DNA from: Methylonatrum sp040877625
Lineage (GTDB): Bacteria; Pseudomonadota; Gammaproteobacteria; Nitrococcales; Aquisalimonadaceae
Assembly (NCBI GenBank): GCA_040877625.1
Contig: JBBDNK010000041.1
Location: forward strand, 310,001 to 374,000
Length of the DNA stretch: 64,000 nucleotides
Reading direction: 5' to 3'
The notes under the pieces are model-generated. The model worked only from the letters and a program-made list of their open reading frames with translations, ran no database searches and was not told the DNA's origin. The position numbers were made by a program, and so were the translations under genes. Positions 60,890 through 64,000 of this stretch are shown in pieces (the first letter of the stretch is position 1; every line of letters starts with the position of its first letter).

Positions 60890-61861
60890 ATGAACATCAT
60901 ACTGATTACGCCGGCGGGCCGGGGCTCCCGCGCCGGCAATCGGGCCACGGCCACGCGCTGGGCACGTTTTCTGCGCCGGCTGGGTCACCGGGTGGACGTG
61001 TCGGTGGAGTACGACGGCCGGCCAGCGGAGCTGATGATCGCGCTGCACGCCTGGCGCAGCGCGGACGCCATCCGCCGTTTCAGTATCGCCCATCCGGACA
61101 GGCCCCTGCTGGTGGTTCTGACGGGCACGGACATCTACCGGTTCCAGCGCAGCCATCCGGACACCACCCTGGAGAGCATGGAACGCGCCCATGCGCTGAT
61201 CGGCCTGCATGACCGTGTGGGGGACGACATTCCCGCCCGCTTCCATCCGAAGCTGCACCCGGTGCTCCAGTCGGCCCTGCCGCTGACGAGACGTCTGCCG
61301 CCGCCGCGGTCCGCCTTCGAGGTGTGCGTGGTGGGCCATCTGCGGGAGGAGAAGGATTCCCTGCGCGCGGCGCGGGCGGTGGGCGACCTGCCCGCCGGCT
61401 CGCGGCTGCGAGTGGTGAACGTGGGCAAGGCCCACAACGCCGAGTGGGAGGCGGCGGCGCGCGAGGAGATGGCGGTGAACCCGCGCTTCCGCTGGCGCGG
61501 CGAGGTGCCCCACGCCGAGGTGCGCCGGCTCATGGCCCGGGCGCGGCTGATGGTGATGAGCTCGGTGATGGAAGGCGGTGCCAATGTGGTGTCGGAGGCC
61601 TGCGTGGCCGGGCTGCCGGTGATCGCCTCCGATATCCCCGGCAACCGGGGGCTGCTGGGCGACGATTACCCGGGCTATTACCCCACCGCCGACACCGCGG
61701 CCCTGCGCGCGGCGCTGCTGCGGGCGGAGCGCGAACCGGACTTCCTGGACGCACTGCGCCGTCACTGCCTGGCGCGGGCGCCGCTGTTCAGGCCGGAGGC
61801 GGAACGGGATGGTCTGCGGCGGGTGATCGAACACGTGGTGGCGCCCTCCGTCACGGCCTGA
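60890..61861 (+). CDS. senB: Selenosugar synthase SenB (glycosyltransferase-like)
   Basis: 323 residues of a GT-B glycosyltransferase fold. N-terminal LITPAGRGSRAGNRATATRW and the nucleotide-sugar site SSVMEGGANVVSEACVAGLP with VIASDIPGNRGLLG match the TIGR04348 family (from memory), now known as SenB. It makes a selenosugar from UDP-GlcNAc and the selenophosphate supplied by SelD. It is the only plus-strand gene of the cluster; its end overlaps the convergent selD gene by 11 bp. Confidence 0.92.
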   Translation: MNIILITPAGRGSRAGNRATATRWARFLRRLGHRVDVSVEYDGRPAELMIALHAWRSADAIRRFSIAHPDRPLLVVLTGTDIYRFQRSHPDTTLESMERAHALIGLHDRVGDDIPARFHPKLHPVLQSALPLTRRLPPPRSAFEVCVVGHLREEKDSLRAARAVGDLPAGSRLRVVNVGKAHNAEWEAAAREEMAVNPRFRWRGEVPHAEVRRLMARARLMVMSSVMEGGANVVSEACVAGLPVIASDIPGNRGLLGDDYPGYYPTADTAALRAALLRAEREPDFLDALRRHCLARAPLFRPEAERDGLRRVIEHVVAPSVTA

Positions 61862-64000
61862 GCACGATGGGCTCCAGGGCGTCGCCCTGGGGCAATACCC
61901 GGCCGATCACGGCCGCGTGCCGGTAGCCCAGATTCCGCAGAGCCTGAACGCAGGCGTCCGCGCGCTCGGTGGGCACGCTGGCCAGCAGGCCGCCAGCGGT
62001 CTGGGGGTCGAACACCAGCGGGTAGCGGGGATGGTCCACGGTCTCCGGCTGGTTGCGCAGGGCCCGCCGCAGCCGCGTGTTGGCCGGCTGCAGAGAGCTG
62101 AGTATACCGGCGGCGGAGGTTTCCTCGGCGCCGTCCAGCACCGGCAGCGCCGAGAGGTCCAGCTCGGCGTCCACACCCGAGGGCCGGGTCATTTCCACCA
62201 GGTGGCCCAGCAGGCCGAAGCCGGTGAGGTCAGTGCAGGCGGTGGCACCGTGCTCGCGCAGGCAGCGGGCGCCCAGGCGGTTGGACTGGCACATGGATTC
62301 CAGCGCGGCGTCGATCCAGCGACCCCGGGCGCCCAGTCGGGCGTGAGCCGCGAACAGTGTGCCGGTACCGATGGGCTTGGTGAGAATGAGCACGTCTCCG
62401 GGCCGCATGCCGTTCTTGCGCAGGGCGGTGTCGCCGTCGGCGTCGATCAGGCCGTTGACGGCGAAGCCCAGGGCCAGCTCACGGCCTTCCCCGGTATGCC
62501 CGCCCACCAGGGCGCAGTCGGCGTCGTTGAGCACCTCCAGGGCACCGGACATCATCTGGAACACCGTGTCCTCCACCTTGGACTCCAGCCCGGAGGGCAC
62601 GGTGGCCACGGCGGTTGCGCTTTGTGCCTCCGCGCCCATGGCGAAGATGTCACCCAGCGCATGATTCGCCGCAACCCGGCCGAACACGTAGGGGTCGTCG
62701 ATGAAGGCGCGGAAGAAGTCGACGGTGTGGACCACGGCCTTGCCGGGGGGTACGCGCATCACGGCGGCGTCATCCGGCGCGTGCAGGCCGATGATGACGT
62801 CGTCCCTGTCCACCGGCCGCAGGGATTCCAGGGCACGTGAGAGCACCGTGGCCCCCACCTTCGCGCCGCAGCCGCCGCAGCGCATGGCCACCGCGGAAAT
62901 GGCCTGGGCCGCTTCGTCCTCGTCGAGCCGGACGGAGGACCGCCCGGCGGCGGGGCTGTCCTCCATGGCGGGGAGCTCACTGAATTTCGCCATGAAGCGC
63001 TGGTCGATCCAGTCCTTCCAGCGCCAGACCCAGTCGCCGCGAAAGCCGATGGGGCCTCGGGAGGCCACCGCATGGCGATCGCCGGTGCTGATCAGCGCCA
63101 GCCAGTGCCGCTGGGGCCGGTAGGGCCGCAGGGGGCGGCCCTCCACGGCGCGCCGCAAGTTGTCGGCCAGGGGGCGCCCCTGGCGGACCGCGAACACGCC
63201 GGCCTTTTCCCGGGGATGGTTCACCATGGTGGCGATATCGCCCGCGGCGAATACCCGTGGGTCGGTTACGGTCTGCAGCGTGTCGGCAACCTGAATGAAG
63301 CCGTTGTCGTCCAGAGCCAGGCCCGTGCCCCGCAGCCAGGGGGCGCCGACGGCCTCGGTGACCCAGACGATCTCGTCCACATCCAGCGTGTCGCCGCCTG
63401 CCGTGCGGACCTGCCCGGCCGACACCTGCCGGACTTCGGCGTTCCGGTGCACCATCACGCCGCGCTCCGCCAATACCTGTTCGAAACCGCGGCGAACCAG
63501 GCGATTGTGGGTCGGCAGGATGTCCGGCCTGTCAGTGAACAGGTGAAATTCCAGCTCGTCCGGGTCGCGGCCCAGGGCGCGCAGTTCGTTGCGCAGGCGG
63601 TATTGCATGGCCAGGGTCAGCTCCACGCCGCCGGCGCCGGCACCCACCACGGCGATACGCGTCGCCCCGGGGTGTTCACGGACGCGCCGCAAGAGGCTCA
63701 GCCAGCGGTCGTTGAAGCGGTGAATGGGTTTGACCGGGACCGCGTGCTCGTCAGCCCCCTGCACCTGGCTCGTGCCGGGCGTGGAGCCGATGTTGATGGA
63801 CGCGTAGTCGTAGGGCACGGGCGGGCGGCTGCGGCACAGCACCCGGCGGCCGTCCAGGTCCAGCCCCACCGCCTCGTCGCGGTAGAAGCGGGCACCGGCG
63901 AATTCTGCCAGGCGGCCGAGGTCGATGTGCACCTGGTCGTAGCTGTAATGCCCGGCGATGTAGCCTGGGAGCATGCCGGAGTAGGGTGTGTGGGTGTCCC
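61851..64000 (-). CDS. selD: SelD selenide, water dikinase fused to an NDH-like flavoprotein (5' end beyond window)
   Basis: The visible part is about 715 residues. The first about 330 are a pyridine nucleotide-disulfide oxidoreductase (VVGAGAGGVELTLAMQYR; FAAGDIATM), related to NADH dehydrogenases. The rest is SelD: catalytic Cys region MRCGGCGAKVG, VVHTVDFFRAFIDDPYVFG, GGHTGEGRELALG and DLTGFGLLGHLVEM. SelD makes selenophosphate from selenide and ATP; the flavoprotein may reduce selenium for it. The codons at the right edge (DTHTPYSG) continue the reading frame out of the window. Such fusions are known. Confidence 0.95.
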   Translation of the reverse strand, partial: DTHTPYSGMLPGYIAGHYSYDQVHIDLGRLAEFAGARFYRDEAVGLDLDGRRVLCRSRPPVPYDYASINIGSTPGTSQVQGADEHAVPVKPIHRFNDRWLSLLRRVREHPGATRIAVVGAGAGGVELTLAMQYRLRNELRALGRDPDELEFHLFTDRPDILPTHNRLVRRGFEQVLAERGVMVHRNAEVRQVSAGQVRTAGGDTLDVDEIVWVTEAVGAPWLRGTGLALDDNGFIQVADTLQTVTDPRVFAAGDIATMVNHPREKAGVFAVRQGRPLADNLRRAVEGRPLRPYRPQRHWLALISTGDRHAVASRGPIGFRGDWVWRWKDWIDQRFMAKFSELPAMEDSPAAGRSSVRLDEDEAAQAISAVAMRCGGCGAKVGATVLSRALESLRPVDRDDVIIGLHAPDDAAVMRVPPGKAVVHTVDFFRAFIDDPYVFGRVAANHALGDIFAMGAEAQSATAVATVPSGLESKVEDTVFQMMSGALEVLNDADCALVGGHTGEGRELALGFAVNGLIDADGDTALRKNGMRPGDVLILTKPIGTGTLFAAHARLGARGRWIDAALESMCQSNRLGARCLREHGATACTDLTGFGLLGHLVEMTRPSGVDAELDLSALPVLDGAEETSAAGILSSLQPANTRLRRALRNQPETVDHPRYPLVFDPQTAGGLLASVPTERADACVQALRNLGYRHAAVIGRVLPQGDALEPIVLRP

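Overview
The window reads as chromosome of a GC-rich gammaproteobacterium. The gene orders def-fmt-rsmB-DUF4390-ntrYX-trkAH, lysM-dprA-smg-topA-tsaC-hemF and engB/cytochrome c4/dsbA near polA, the alpha/gamma-type pyruvate dehydrogenase and the OxyR type all fit. A Chromatiales/Ectothiorhodospiraceae-like lineage is my best guess, by inference only. I saw no rRNA, tRNA, CRISPR array or complete insertion sequence.

Layout. 1-8791 (minus strand): formyl-Met processing (def, fmt), rRNA methylation (rsmB), DUF4390, the NtrY/NtrX two-component pair and the Trk potassium uptake genes. 8915-15504 (plus): LysM protein, dprA, smg, topA, tsaC and hemF. 15578-17722: PsiE-like, DUF4197 and DUF502 membrane or envelope genes, with a 266-bp MITE-like element (16821-17086) between the last two. 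17977-24247: the three pyruvate dehydrogenase subunits, followed by a KAS III-like protein that lacks two catalytic residues and an alpha/beta hydrolase. 26861-33144: MFS transporter, GGDEF/EAL protein, EEP nuclease-like protein, DsbA and cytochrome c4. 33381-45417: engB and polA are separated by an accessory block. It carries pcaQ-pcaHG with a PcaQ-like operator, a CASTOR/POLLUX-like ion channel, and a type VI secretion island (hcp, a putative membrane-active effector, three paralogous putative immunity proteins and an orphan effector tail).

45509-53612: outer membrane protein, LOG-family protein, DUF2782, an AT-richer MidA-like methyltransferase with TPR repeats, uvrD, oxyR and a response regulator with a degenerate GGDEF domain. 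53668-56190 is a bufferin/oxazolin-type RiPP operon: precursor BufA (DUF2282), BufB (DUF692), BufC (DUF2063) and DoxX. It probably makes a copper-binding modified peptide. 56354-64000 is a selenium locus: a PhnCDE-like ABC transporter of the putative selenium-oxyanion class, senA and senB for selenoneine synthesis, and selD fused to an NADH-dehydrogenase-like domain, running off the right edge.

The two most unusual items are the Hcp/effector/immunity array, whose orphan toxin tail joins directly to an immunity stop codon, and the adjacent metallopeptide and selenoneine loci. The last two system types are described in recent literature. The T6SS effector family is one I do not recognise.
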